From: Seiridium cupressi
Taxonomy: Eukaryota > Ascomycota > Sordariomycetes > Amphisphaeriales > Sporocadaceae
Length of the DNA stretch: 64,000 bases
Assembly: GCA_036674765.1 (NCBI GenBank)
Contig: JARVKI010000135.1
Span: 25,414-89,413, forward strand
Direction: 5' to 3'
The notes beneath the pieces are model-generated. The model was not told where the DNA came from, did not search any database, and was given only the letters and a program-made list of their open reading frames with translations. Each line of letters opens with the position of its first letter. Positions within the stretch are counted from its first letter, which is position 1. This document shows positions 9,593-21,946 of this stretch, one piece after another. Position numbers and translations under genes: made by a program.

Positions 9593-12436
9593 TCAATACC
9601 ATGTATCGGGACCAAAATATCCTTTCTCAGGTAAATCGGGGATCAAGGCAGATTGTCCAGCTCCTCCGTCCAAAGTTGCCGAAAGTACATCTGTGCCCCA
9701 CCAGCTGATCGATTTAGGGTGATACTGCACGGCGAAGAAGATTATGAGGCCCGAGAAAGCAACGCCACCAGTGAGTCCGGCCGAGAGCACATAATTGTAT
9801 TTCTCCCACCATGCCGTCTTGTACCTCCTCATGTAGTACATGAAGAAGAAAGATACGTAGAAACCGCCAGTCCAGTAGGTGAGGTTCAACGGTGCCCAGT
9901 TAAGCATTCCATTGAAGACCAGCGACGGGTGGACGTGCTTGAGCCACGAAATGGGCGTGAAGATGACGGCATTCACCGGTGTGAAGACAGCGGCGGGCAA
10001 TACACGTTTGATGGCGTCCCGTGCGTAAGATCCGAATCGTTTGACAGTCCACCAGACAATGGCAAGGAGGAAGCCCAACAGGAAGCAATACTTCATGGCT
10101 GGATAGATCTGCGAGAAGATTCTCTCAGGACCGATGGCACCCTAGGATGATGTTGTCAGTGTTCTGGTCCAGACTACAAGATGATGGGAGTGATGTCTTA
10201 CCCAAACGACTGAAGACGAAAAGTAAACCTGGGAGCCATTTTCACAGTTGAAGTTGGAGGGCTGGTCTGCAGTACAAATTCCGGGAATATCGTTGTCTGC
10301 GAACTGTACGACTGCGTATGCAACCAGAGCCGTGATGATGGAACTCAATACCTGGCCACGATACATGGCTCGAGGAGGTAGCTTGGCGTAGAAGCCCATT
10401 TTCTGGTCTGATATGTAGGTATCCGCCTGACCGTTGATGTTGTACCCGAACGCCTTGACGAACATAAGCGCCTCAGGGTGTCCGGGTAGTGCATAACCGA
10501 TGATCAACTCGGTGACGACATTCAGACCCTCAGTCGCGCCTGAGATTGCATAAAGATAGGACATGGGAATGAGGAATACCAAGTTAAGGGCAATCACGAA
10601 GAAGACTGTCCAGACGGGTGTGCCGAGTTGAGGCCAGTTCGTCACGATAACGATGGCGAATATGAACGCTACGAGGGCGATAATCAGGAACCACCAGTCG
10701 GGAACTTCGGGGTAGCTGCGCATGAGCTGCGTGAAGGGATCGTCAAAGCCGTCATAGATGGAGGTCTCGTCACTCATCATGTGGTACAAATGTCGACCGG
10801 CTTCGCGCACATTTCCTCTGGCAAGCGAGGCGGCTGCATTCTTGATCCCGACGAAGATCTTCTTGAACGTTGATAAAGCAGCCACCGTCATTGACCTGTA
10901 AGCCTTGAGGAGTGGTCGCCAAGAATCCAGTAGGATAAAGAGCATGGTCAGCGGATAGAAAGCAAAGAAGGCGCCGTAGAGAAGCAGATTTCCAGCACTG
11001 TAGAATGCAGGGGAGTAAGACTGGTAGTCTTCTTCGACGAGGGTTCCTGTACCAGATATAATGACTTTCGTTATGTTGTATGAGTTGCCAGTGTTGTCGA
11101 AGATCCCGGATGAATTGATGGGCAGATAAGCAGACCAATTGACGTTGGTCCAGTACAGGGCGACGATGATCAAACCGCCAAGCACGACGCCAGAGAATTG
11201 CTGCGCGAATGCGAAGAAGGGATATGCGAGAGGAAGTGAGACAGTTGAGATGACATTCCAATCGAAACTCGAGATGGGGTTAAATCCGAGGCCCATCTGT
11301 GAACCCGTAATCATGTTCAGATTGAAGTTGTCAGGCTTGATCCACGTCATCCAGGCGAAATAGCTCAGCGCAGGAAAGATAAAATCCGGGAACCAGAAAT
11401 ACACAAACATGATGCCAAAGACAAGGAAGAAGAACTTGTACCGCGAGAGGGACCAGCCGTGTACTGTTTCATTCCTGTCAGGCACCAGCAACGCCCTGTT
11501 CAGGGCCAAGGTTGGCAAGATGTTCGGCCATATAGCTTCCACCGGGTATACAACAAAGCGACGAAGCAGACCGGAGAACCCGAGACCCATGAGCTGCGTA
11601 GACAGGAGGAGCAGGATACCGTACCCAGGGGTCAGCCAGGTGTCATGGTAGTAGACAGTCTGGGTCTGGATGTTCCAGAAGCAGTAAGCAGAAACAAGAC
11701 CAACGTCGACGATGATGGTTGAAAGCATCTGTTCCTTGTACGACCAAGGGCCCGGATTGAGCGAAACTCTCGTGCCGCGGAAAGTGAAGCCCCAGTCCGG
11801 CAGAACCCAGGCAAGGAACAAACCACATGGGTAGAGCAGGATCTGCGCCACCGCGGATGACAAGTTGATTGCAGGATAGCGCGAATTGAACAGTGAATTG
11901 GTGAATTGAGCGAGAACGGCCCACATGTAACCAAGGAGGTGGGCACGAATTGTCTCGCATGGCATGTCGACGTCGTCGGTGGGCGTGGTGACGGCGCGCA
12001 CCTCGGGATATGGCGAGTAGAACTTGTTCACGGCCGCCTCCGTCTTCAGCTCCAGCTCCCATTCCTCGGTGCTTTGTCCATCAGAAGGGCCCTCAGCCAG
12101 GGTAGCGAGCTTCACTCGTTGGTTCTGGGAGAAATTGTAATCGTACTCATGGTCCTTGAGCAGCTTCTGGATGATGGCTTTACACTCCTCGACCGTCAAA
12201 GTTGCAATCTTGTCCACAACGTAGTCGATGTCGTCCACGGGAGCAACGCCATCGTTGCCGTCGCCGAGCTTCTCGGTGAGGTTCTGTACGGCATCCTTGA
12301 CATTGGTAGTGGTGTTCTCGGGGCCAGTCTTCTCGTCGGCGGCTCGGTTCAACGAATGATCGTCCGCCTCGATGGAGTTATCGGCGGAAGACAGTCGTGA
12401 GGCCATGGCGCCCTGGTCTGTCTTGGCTGCGACCAA
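9593..12436 (-). CDS. OPT-family oligopeptide transporter
   Basis: Two exons (10202-12436 and 9593-10141) with a 60-nt intron (GTAAGA...CCTAG, phase 0) give about 927 residues, normal for fungal OPT proteins. The N-terminus (about 1-130) is hydrophilic. Then come SPYPEVRAVT and PCETIRAHLLGYMW, typical of the first transmembrane region, and many hydrophobic helices (about 12-16). Family marks are LNPGPWSYKE and KLPPRAMYRGQ, the latter a variant of the conserved KIPPR motif. The exon junction reads VVW/GAIGPERIFSQ, a conserved stretch. OPT proteins are proton-coupled importers of tetra- and pentapeptides or glutathione-type compounds (some carry siderophores) at the plasma or vacuolar membrane; the substrate cannot be told here. 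A second in-frame Met (MASRLSS) lies 10 codons downstream. No lesion was seen. Confidence 0.92.
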
Positions 12437-15400
12437 GTGTATCGTTCACTGAATAGTCAATTGATGGCATGCTTGGCGAGCTTGGCGACTTGGCGACTCG
12501 AGGGCGTAGTCTGTTTATACCTGCCACCTACACAGTCCACCACATATGTTGCCGCCTCACGTGGTACAGATATCGTAGCTTCCGAAACCATGCACACATG
12601 TGGGGGGTCCATGAGTACAAGTGGATATGCCAAGATAACGCGTCCGACCCTGGTCATGCAATCATGACCAATATCAATGATTAAATATATGGCTTTGATA
12701 CAAGGGTTACATCTAGTGCGTCGCAAGCCCCACTTGTCTAATTGCTCCCGGCCAGCATCTCGAGCGACCTCACCGTCTGGGAGCAGGCTATTCATGCAAC
12801 TGGATACTGCCCAAACCCAACATAATGTAGACCGAACTCTAATTATCCGGCAATTGCAGATTGGGAGAGTCGCAACATAGTCAAAGCCCAAGAACGAACC
12901 CTTCAATCCCAAGTACGCAATCTGTTCTTATCGGCCAGGTATTTTCCTTCGTGGAATTGAAAAATGCGCTCCGAAAACACCGAATCCCGAGGGGCTAAAT
13001 CCGAGGGAAATACTAATCTATTGATGCGATGCTGTCCCCAGTCTCCTATACTGGAATCGTTTACTTATCGCACCTTCCTAGTTCGGTTCTCGGGTTAGTG
13101 CTAAACGTGCCACTTACTGTAGATGGTGTGCTCGTCGCGCCTCGTTATCATGAGCGCATTGGCCATTCGGTTAGGCTCAGCCGTGTCGAAACGACGTGGA
13201 GCACTGCTTTTCGGAACCAACACCGCGCGGCGGCGGCGGTACCAGTGGTATGGTGTGCCGATTCACCCTTGCTGGTTAGGCTCGAACAGTATTGTCTGCC
13301 GTTATGCCGCGTGATGCATCACCTCGGAGCGCCTCTTTTGCGTTGCCGGGAGCCGAGAGATAATGGCGCTCATTATTTGGAATATCAATCCACGCGCACA
13401 CATCCCAAGTCCGGATCCTGTGCGACACGAACTGTCAGCAAAGCTCATTCGGTGGACGAGCTCAAGGTGGGGCTCCGTCAGGGAACACGCATCATCGCCC
13501 AGGATGTTGGGACGATCGAGTTCCCGCGTTCATGGTACAGGGCACCGGCAATCGTATCAAAGACAAGAAGTGGGGTGAAAGGTCAATCGATATGTAACGA
13601 GATTGAATCACGCTGATAAGGAGCTCTTGTGGGGTTCGAGTTATAGAACCAACGCTATAGGAATATTGGGCACTTTAGGCGTTGTGAGTACAATGATAAG
13701 ATCAACTAATCGCCGTAAGTATGAACGTTGAGATGCAAATTCACCGAAAAGACCAATTGAGACAGGACGTGTTCCATTCGCGCGGCCAAAAGACAAATTC
13801 TATCTATGCCGCATCGAAAACCCGCAACATAATCTAAGGATAATTGCGTTATAAAGAGCTCTACGATCCTATTAGAATCAGATATACTTGTGTTCTCTAA
13901 TATATGAATTTATGATGCCTCATATCTTTGGGCCAGCGAGGAATGGGACTTTTGTTATCGTGGAACCCAGCCAGGCAACCTGTGCTTGATGTTCGGCATT
14001 GTTGTATAAGTGGTCGGGAACGGAGGGCCACTTGATATGACAAATGAGAGTAACGCATCGATGTATCACTACGGCACAGCCAAGGTTCGATAAAATATTG
14101 GGAGAAGACGGGTGCGAGCCCTCTTTCCGCTTAATGGTTCGACGGGCAGCCTTTTCCACTCGACTTTCATAACCTCGCTCCTTATCACCACTTCAGAGCT
14201 CATCCTTACGAGTACCTCTGACAAGAGACTGGTTTAACTACTGCTTTGTTGAAATAGTTAGGCATTCCTCAAGACTAACATATCACTTGTCCACTAAACA
14301 TGAACTTGTTCCCATTCAGTCAGGTTCTGATTTTGTCGATTACCTTGGTGCGTAGGATTTGAATCTCAATTGAGATGGCTGGATGGTCATTTGGATGACT
14401 GCCTCTAATCCCCTGATTATCGTTGTATAATTGGCCCATGCGGTGCTTTTGAGCTACCTGTTACTTTCTTTTCCCCACAAAGACCCGGTGTAACCATTTA
14501 ATCCTCTTGATATCCGAGGTTATTCCATCGTCTGTCCTGGCGGTCGAGCCGCTGCTTATGCTCTTAATTAATGGAACAAAGGGTTACTTTGTGCAGGGTC
14601 TGTTCGGGGTATAGTTGATATACTTAAGGGACAGCAGCACGAAAAAGAAGGTGCAGTGATTTTTGCCATGAATAACTGTTATCTCAACTACTTCACTGCA
14701 ACATAAAGTTAGTACTGCTTATAGGGTGGCACTCCTAAGCATGACACAGCTAGATGACCGAGGCGGCATATTTCGCTGATTTTTCGATTCTAAACATACC
14801 CAAACACGCATGAAGCCGGATGATCACTTTAATATCGTCCTCGCTAGCTTCGGCGCGGTGACCACAGCCATACCCATAACATCGAGTTCTATCAACATCA
14901 ATAGCGTCGCCCGATATTGCTTTCAGCCCTTTCTTGGCCAGTGACCATGGTGGGCTTCGAATGTCTGGAGTTGAACATTCACATAGTCCTTCATCGGATG
15001 CATTCGGGGGCTAAGATGTGGTTTACGGGGATTCATGGGGCAACTAATAAAGGGAGGCACCATCTATCTTTGGGCTTACCGGCGTTCGAACAAGCCACAG
15101 TATAGGAAGTATTGAGCGAACGTGTGTACATGGTAGAGGCTCGGAAAATATACAGTGTGGAAATGGAAGAACTGGAGCCGACACGGAAGTGCCATCCCAC
15201 TTTCCGCCGGCGTAACGGGCGCATAGCCTAATCTGTTGGAGTGAAATTCCTCATACCCCGCATCAGCAGCCTTAACGTGGATTTGGAGTTCCTGATCCTG
15301 TGGTCCGGGAAACTTAAATCAATACCGGTAACCCAAGGATGCAATGCTTCCTCAAAAGGCACTGGTTTGGATGAATTCGGACGTCAGATCCACATCCCAT

Positions 15401-16539
15401 TCACACCCTCTTCTTCGGCCTACTCCTTTTTTCCTTGGTTATCGCAACCAACGAATGGCAGGCAGGATCGCTCAATCTCGCCTAGTTTTCCTGCTCGCTC
15501 GGAGATTTCTTTGGTGGAGCTGCATGGCCCCCAAAGATCTGCAATGCACGTCAGCTAAGCTTCAATCACCCGCCAGCGCTGCCGCATGGAGGCACAGCGG
15601 ACGGTGGACCTCTTATGTGGGCGAATTGGCAACTGGGTCGACAGGGTAGGTTGGCTAGATGAGCTGGAATAAGCACTAAACTCAACATTACACTATGACT
15701 AACAGGCATTTCAGCTGGGCTTGTGATGTGGTATGACAACCACTGCACCACATAGTGCGGATAATAGATGTTATTAATTTGTACCGTATCCCAGTGTATC
15801 CCCCCACAGGCTCCTCTTCCAGGCGACCCACTACCACTACCGAACAGAGCAGCTTTCCAATGAGATCGGAAAAGCCCGATTGGATGAGACTTGCTAGGCG
15901 GAGTCCAGGCTACCAATGACCTCCGATAAAGTAGGTAGCTGGTAAGTTTGAATAGTCTCCTTGAGCACCCGATTAAGCCTTGCCGAAACGTACCAAGACG
16001 AACTGTGGCGCACCGAACCAGCCAGACTCTATTTCAACCTCAGAAGAATATTTCAAAAAGCTGTTTCCCTCTGAACCAATACTTTAAATCAGTAGGAAAG
16101 AGGTTTCTTCCGGCGAGAACTAGGTTCGACTATTCTGCAAAGCCGGACATCGTGTAGCTTCAACGTAGACTCAGCTCCCGCGAATGGAACAATCTCGTGC
16201 GCTCTGGGACCATGCTCTAAGTTTCTCTTTAGCCTGCTATAGCGCAGTCATGCAACACGATTGGACTGTTCAGAGGCGCTGCCGCACCATTTGGTGGCTT
16301 CTCCATCATCTACAGCCAGCCACAGGAGCGCGGCAGTTCAATACGAGCCGGAATTCAGTTACGCACAGCGCAAGAAAGAAATGGCAAGTTCGTACCGTGG
16401 GATATAGAAGATTCCTGTATTTATACCGGTCCAGTTCTCCATGTTTCTTTTTGTTTGATTGACTGAGCATTAATAACTACCTCGACAGTTCGAAAGAAAA
16501 CACCAACTAGTTACAGACCTTCTGAATATGTAGCACACC
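12437..16539. other. Gene-poor 4.1 kb stretch
   Basis: It begins with the presumed promoter of the OPT gene. Open frames up to 195 codons occur (for example 13029-13616), but no domain was recognised. At about 13440-13600 two plus frames together give a gene-like tail (VDELKVGLRQGTRIIAQDV, then GTGNRIKDKKWGE), which may be the end of a decayed gene. A TATTTATA at about 16417 precedes the lectin-like gene. Confidence 0.4.
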
Positions 16540-17205
16540 ATGGCTGTAGGTTTGTCTGTAAGATATCCAAGCCACACTAACATGGCTTCTAGCCCCAGTC
16601 AATCGCTGCCGCCATCGGGGATGGTGGGATGAGCACGTTGTACTTTGTCGACGATGACAACCGGATTGCGATCTGGCAAGCTCAAGAAGACAAAGAGAGA
16701 CCCAAGAAAAAAGGTGGCCGGACATACGTTCAGGGATTTGCGTATCCAGTGGATGCAGATAAAGCTACTGCGGAGCCCTTGGAAGCAGGCGGGAAGGACC
16801 TAGCTGCGATCGCGTACTATGACGATGAAAGCAAGCAGATTTGCGTAAGTTATTCATCCTCCACCTCCCCATCACGACATTGTACACGCCTAGTGCCATT
16901 CGACATGAGACTGATGCACCAGTGTATAGACGCGGCTCTATTATCAGGATAAAGACCATACCTTGCGAGAGTTATGCAAGGATGGGGGAAGTGGACAGTG
17001 GTATGAAGGTAGCCTCAGCCAGAAAGGTGTGAAGGTCGCGGCCAATACGACATTGGCAGCTATGGAGGGGTTTCCTACTGATCCCGATACAAAGAAGTCA
17101 GTTAAGGAGCTGAAGGTCTACTATTTCAAAGACGATAAACATGTCTATGTCGCGTGGGCTATTATCAACTCGGGAGACTGGCAAGTCGACAAGGTAGTCG
17201 CATAA
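16540..17205 (+). CDS. Small fucose-specific-lectin-like protein
   Basis: Three exons, 16540-16545 (just Met-Ala), 16593-16844 and 16930-17205, are separated by introns of 47 and 85 nt with GT..AG ends and CACTAAC / ACTGAT branch sites. They give about 177 residues without a signal peptide. Repeated aromatic strands such as STLYFVDDDNRIAIW, KDLAAIAYYDDE, TRLYYQDKDHTLREL, GQWYEG and VYYFKDDKHVYVAW resemble blades of the fungal fucose-specific lectin fold (beta-propeller), though only about half the usual length (about 310). It could be a short lectin or a propeller fragment. The tiny first exon is inferred from splice signals; an alternative start is the Met at 16629. Cytosolic lectins of this class are thought to act in defence or storage. 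Confidence 0.68.
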
Positions 17206-17353
17206 GGTGCTAGCGAGTTTAGTCTAGTTTGTTGAATAGAAGTAGTGTTTTAGTTTATTTGATACTGCACCTAATGACACTCACGTCGTGTGGGGACCTC
17301 AAGGCCGTGCATGAGATACTAATGACGGAATTTGCTTCCAGGATCAAACCTGA

Positions 17354-19062
17354 TCAAGCAATAGGGGCATAGAAACTAAATTTGCCCTTTGGGTCGTACT
17401 TCAGTTTCAGGTCCAGTAGCTTCTGCTGACGCCACTCCTCGTATCCATACCAGTTCTTCTTTGTTTCATCGCCGAAAGCATAGTTGACATACGTGTGTAG
17501 CTCTTCTCGGCCGCTGGCCTTGTGGAGTATTTGCCGAAGACTCTCTCCGAATGCGGCGGCCTTCTCGTCAAGTTCGGGCCCGTCCGGTGCATAGATGATG
17601 ATAGGAGAAATAAGAAGATCGTCGTCCCGAAATGGGCATGCCGTCGATTCCCTGGGAACGGCCTTCACCCCTTGCAGCGAATAACCCTCGAAGACGAATA
17701 CGGAGTTGTTGAGCGCCGGTGTTGCTTGTGTTGTCGAGGTGAAGAGATCATACACTTCCCGCTGCGCAGGAATATCGTAGGAGTCGAGATCAATTGGGAA
17801 GCGAATGTTCACAAATCCCAACTTTTGGCATATTGAATCCTCATTGCTGTTACCCGTCCACGCCGGTATATCAACATAAGTGCCTCCAGCTGCGTTACTA
17901 GTAATGGGTCCAAGGTCGTGAAATATGGCTGTGTATGATATATCCACGGAAGGTGTGCCCTCTTGCAGGATATAAAACATGATCACAGGCTATTGGCCGT
18001 CAGAAAACATAAAATCACGGAGACTCCATCTCAATCGGACCCACACACACCTTCGTAGGGTCAATCAGGGGTAAGTTCAAGAAGAAAGAATAATTAACAA
18101 CATCTACTGGCTGGGTTTTCAGTAGATGCTCGTTGATGGTGGCGTATAACTGCTCAACCTTGTCGCCTCTGAAGATAAAGCATTCGTATGCCCACTCTCG
18201 ATATTGGATGTCATAAACTTTAGAAGTGATAGAAGTTACGATGCCGAAATTGTGACCAGCCCCCTGTATGGCCCACCACAGGTCCGATGTTTTATCGATT
18301 GTAACCAAGCTGCCGTTCGCGAGAACAATATTCGCCGAAACAAATTGATCGGAAACAAGCCCGTGGCGTCCCTGGAGGAATCCATGGCCGCCACCCAAGC
18401 CTGGGCCAAGGATGCTGGTGCATTCGCACGCGCCCGTGACTACTTCATTAGTCAGCTCGATTATCAGTGTGTGGTGGATCATCCCCAGTTGCGCACGAAG
18501 CTCGACAACAATGATGCACTGGAGGCTCTCACCCGTCTGCTTCCCCGCCTTCCAAAGGGCATCTGTGACATGCTTAGATCTAGCCCCACCGCCAATTTTA
18601 GCGGTAGATCCATCATCGGCAATGTCGACAATACTCAAATTCTTCATCCATATTTGAATGCCGTTTTTCAGTTTTCCCGCCGTGGTGATTGCACCGTGGC
18701 CTCCGTTTACGGCGAGATAGGGGATATCTCCTTCATTGGCAGATTTGACCTAAACCTTCTTAGTCTCCATGATGTTGCCATTTAATTCATTTTTGACCTT
18801 TTACCGTAACAGAAACGTCGTTCTCCACGCTTGGTACTACAACGACAGCTATCTTTGGAGCATCCAATACGGACCATCGCGTTGTTGCTTCGCCAAACCC
18901 AACTGAGCCTGGGTAATACACTTCGGCGCCTGGGGATAAACTTGCGGCAAGCTCTGCGAAACTATCCCGCTGGGGGCAAATGTTCCAAAGCCAAGTGCTG
19001 GGGTTAGCATTTCCACAAGCTGTCGACAACACCCATGCGGCTATGGCGGAGATAACCTCCAT
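17354..19062 (-). CDS. Secreted FAD-dependent oxidoreductase, BBE-like
   Basis: Four exons (18805-19062, 18533-18749, 18051-18439, 17354-17989) with introns of 55, 93 and 61 nt give about 499 residues, standard for this family. The N-terminus MEVISAIAAWVLSTACG looks like a signal peptide. Then come PGSVGF and AVVVVPS, and LAVNGGHGA with the His that usually carries covalent FAD. VTGACECTS and LGPGLGGGHGFLQGRHGL follow, with a Cys near the second FAD link site, then LWWAIQGAGHNFGIVTS. The C-terminal berberine-bridge domain ends with YVNYAFGDE and YDPKGKFSFY. Known role of the family: extracellular oxidation of sugars, alkaloids or secondary metabolites with FAD. The last intron's donor is the GTGTGT at 18050, chosen because it restores the conserved join. 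No biosynthetic partners are adjacent. Confidence 0.9.
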
Positions 19063-19635
19063 GTTATGTTAAGACCGACGAAGAGACGAATGCTCGGAAT
19101 GAGGGGAAGTCGGCGCCGATGATCCGTGTCGTCCAGCTGAGCAAGCAAATAACCTTACCAACCAGCTTTCAAATTTGGTACTAAAATAGACCCGCTCTGG
19201 AGGTTTCTATATTGTAATACAGTTGGCAAGATTCTCTTCAATGTGGCACTCGTCGATGAAAACGTCGTGGAAGTGTGAGAACATGCGACCGCTGGTCGTG
19301 CCCACAGCGGCGCATACGAGCTGATGTCAGATGGTGTAACCGGTGTGCTTACATTCGACTCCTTCCTTCTGGCACCCCGCTTCGGGCTGGAATTTCATAA
19401 TGAGGCTGCTCTGATGGATCTGTGACAGGCTATTCGTGATTTATAACAACTGCTCAGACCCCAGTACCGTCGAGCCAGAAATTTCCCGCTCATTGTCTAC
19501 TGGGGTCATGCATGGACTCTTTTCTCAATTAGAAGTAAACAGGCCCCAGAGATACAATTGGAGAGCATCATAACAGAACCCCTCCCGTTTCCTTTTCTTT
19601 TTTGATTTCCCGGGGCAAAGGCTATGGCAGAAAAG

Positions 19636-19701
19636 GTAGATATATGGTACGTTAAGTAAGTGGTATGTCGCTTACAATACTTACGCTAACCATATATCTA
19701 C
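19636..19701. repeat. Imperfect hairpin with 13-bp perfect arms
   Basis: GTAGATATATGGT (19636-19648) and its exact reverse complement ACCATATATCTAC (19689-19701) flank a 40-bp centre that itself contains GTAAG...CTTAC. It lies 18 bp past the stop of the HET-domain gene and could be a 3'-UTR hairpin or a tiny terminal-inverted-repeat remnant. Confidence 0.75.
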
Positions 19702-19719
19702 ATTTGTGAGTTGCAGTTG

Positions 19720-21946
19720 TTAGTATAATCGTTTAGTTTCGCGGGATTCTTGATCCATCAAGCCGTGGACGTATGCCACACCGACGGTATAACGCCCCTG
19801 CATGTTGTCATCCTGAACTGGTCGCAACACCAAAGGGACCTTACCGCCGTCTAGGCAAACCACGACATCGTCTTCCCTTACTGGCGGAGTGATCAAGGTG
19901 TAGAGCCCATTGCTAGTCATTGCGAACGTCCAACCTTCTTCTAGAGTCCTATTCCACATTCTTCCCATAGCAGAGTCAGGGAACCACTCGTAATCACCGT
20001 CCAGGGTCGAGTGAATTTCACCGCTATCGTGTCGCTCTGGGAAGGCACCCAGCGTTTCTAGAAACACTTCCCTCACCACTGGGTCCGCGTCGGTGATCTC
20101 CTGGGCGGTAAGCCGCTTTATGGGATATCCCGTGCAGTCGGTGATTAGAGTGCGCCAGAAAGCAGTGAAAGCAGATTCACCGGTCACATAAGGTGACGTA
20201 TGCTGAGGTGCTTTCAGAACGTCATGGCCAAGGTAAAGACCTATCCATTCTAGGGGTAGACGATCCCGTCGGTCCCACCGCGTAGAGATGGCATCGAGGG
20301 ACGGTTCAGGCAACTCGTAGGAATAATCATGCTGCTGTATAGCGCCAATACGCCCAACGATGAATCCCTTAGTTTGGAGGGTGTTCCAGTTGACCATTCG
20401 GCATGGTACCTCGCAAGACGGTTTACCGGCGTTGAAAATTGATCGCTGGGCAAATAGTCTCACATCCCCGGGAGTCTGGAAATTAGCTACCCAGGAGGGC
20501 AGGTCGTTCACGAATGGCGTTTCCATCTGGTATCGCGTATTTGGCCTCCGGGAAGGACTCCAGGGGCTCTGGCACACAATATCTAGGTTCTCAGCGTGGT
20601 TTATCACCGAAGCTGTTACGTCGGCGTATACCTGCTGGACCGACTTGCTGTAATCCGGCATGATATCCAACGTGTCAGTAGTGAGCCCTAGTAAGCCGTA
20701 AATCATATCCCGGGGATCCCTTGACTTGGCGGAACGGAACCGTGCTAGAACATCCAATAGTTTTGAGTGTCCGCCGTGGCGGACCTCGCTCATTACGCCA
20801 CGCTGGTGGTTGATCGTCTGTATTCTGTCGAACAACGTAGATGCCATAGGGTGTACCATGCCATGAGAGAAAGCCCCATGAAATGCATCCGCATATGGTG
20901 TATCACCTAAAAAGTCGGATATAACATTCCACTCCAGCGTGTGGTTTCGGGTGACCAAAAGGACCTTTGGCGCACAGGAAAGCTCCTGCATCACCCACAG
21001 TCGGTTCCACACAGTTGGATACTTGAAAAGCTGGTACAGAGCGCTCTGGTCTTCAGGTGACAGCTTCCACTTCTTGGGTCCATTTAGCACATCACTAACC
21101 TTTCCCCATCCCCACACCCTTTCGTCCCGATCAATGTTGGCCTCCTGTTGTTCGGCAGATGAGTCTTTCTTTTCATCAGTATTTACCGCGACATTGACTT
21201 GCCTTGCTTCTTCAGTCTTGTCATCTTTTTCACTAGACCCTTCCACTTTACCCTTTTCAGTCCTAATTCTCAGTAATTCACGCTGAAACTTCCTACTCCT
21301 TTCAAAGTCCAGCCACATTTGGCGCTCCATCTGCTCGAGAGTCGCAGCGTCTCTTCACAATCCGCTCCATCAAATTCATGCCCCTTCTTAGGACGTCTTC
21401 GGACTGGGGACCCGAACCGGCGGTGTTGCCGGGCTCGGAGACTAGCCAGAGTAGATCTTGTGTGCACTGTTCGTAAATTTTCTTCATGAGACCAACCTGT
21501 TGAGAGCGCTCCGCGGTGGATGACTGATTGATGCACAAGGCGTCAACCCATAGGATCTGGGAGCTGTTCGTCTGGCGAATACCGCGCAGCGCGGTATCCA
21601 GGTTCGGCCCGATTCGGCACTCTTGACCGTTGATGGCGATGGGCAATGTGGGCGGTAGTTCGCCCCAAGCATATGAAAGGGCTTGGTAGGGAATTGGAGA
21701 TGCTAGCGGGACGCTTTCTAGGACTCCCTCAAGTGGGTGGTCATGAGATACTGCTGGGAGAAGGGTGAAGAGTCTAATCTCAGGGCAAGTTCCGTCTAAG
21801 GGTCTGTAGACTTCCCCCGGCGCCATTGTCATGTTGTTTGACCCTCTAGAACGTGGGATTGGTTTTACAGGTAATTCGTATGCAAAGCGGTTCCTCTGCT
21901 GGAGGGCGGTTGAGGAAGGTGACCGTGGTGCCTTTCGTGATACCAC
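19720..21946 (-). pseudogene. HET (heterokaryon incompatibility) domain protein with one frameshift
   Basis: The minus strand carries the full HET signature in order: EIRLFTLLP, YQALSYAWG, ILWVDALCINQ, then after the break YPTVWNRLWVMQEL, LLDVLARFRSAKSRDPRDMIYGL and the long C-terminal part, about 740 residues in total. The first frame (21946 downward; the better start may be the Met at 21832, MTMAPGEVYRPLD) ends 45 nt beyond LMERIV, while the next frame reads on from RDAATLEQMERQMW. One extra base near 21349-21357 explains this, and no plausible intron fits. HET proteins trigger cell death after fusion of genetically different hyphae, and defective alleles are common in nature. It may be a null allele or a base-call error. 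The remaining 536-residue frame is clean. Confidence 0.78.

Noticed and set aside
13029..13616. 195-codon open frame
   Set aside because: Most of it has no protein-like pattern; only its tail may be a decayed gene fragment, noted separately.
17990..18019. A 29-nt intron in the BBE-like gene
   Set aside because: Too short for a fungal intron; the donor at 18050 gives a 61-nt intron and restores the conserved protein join.
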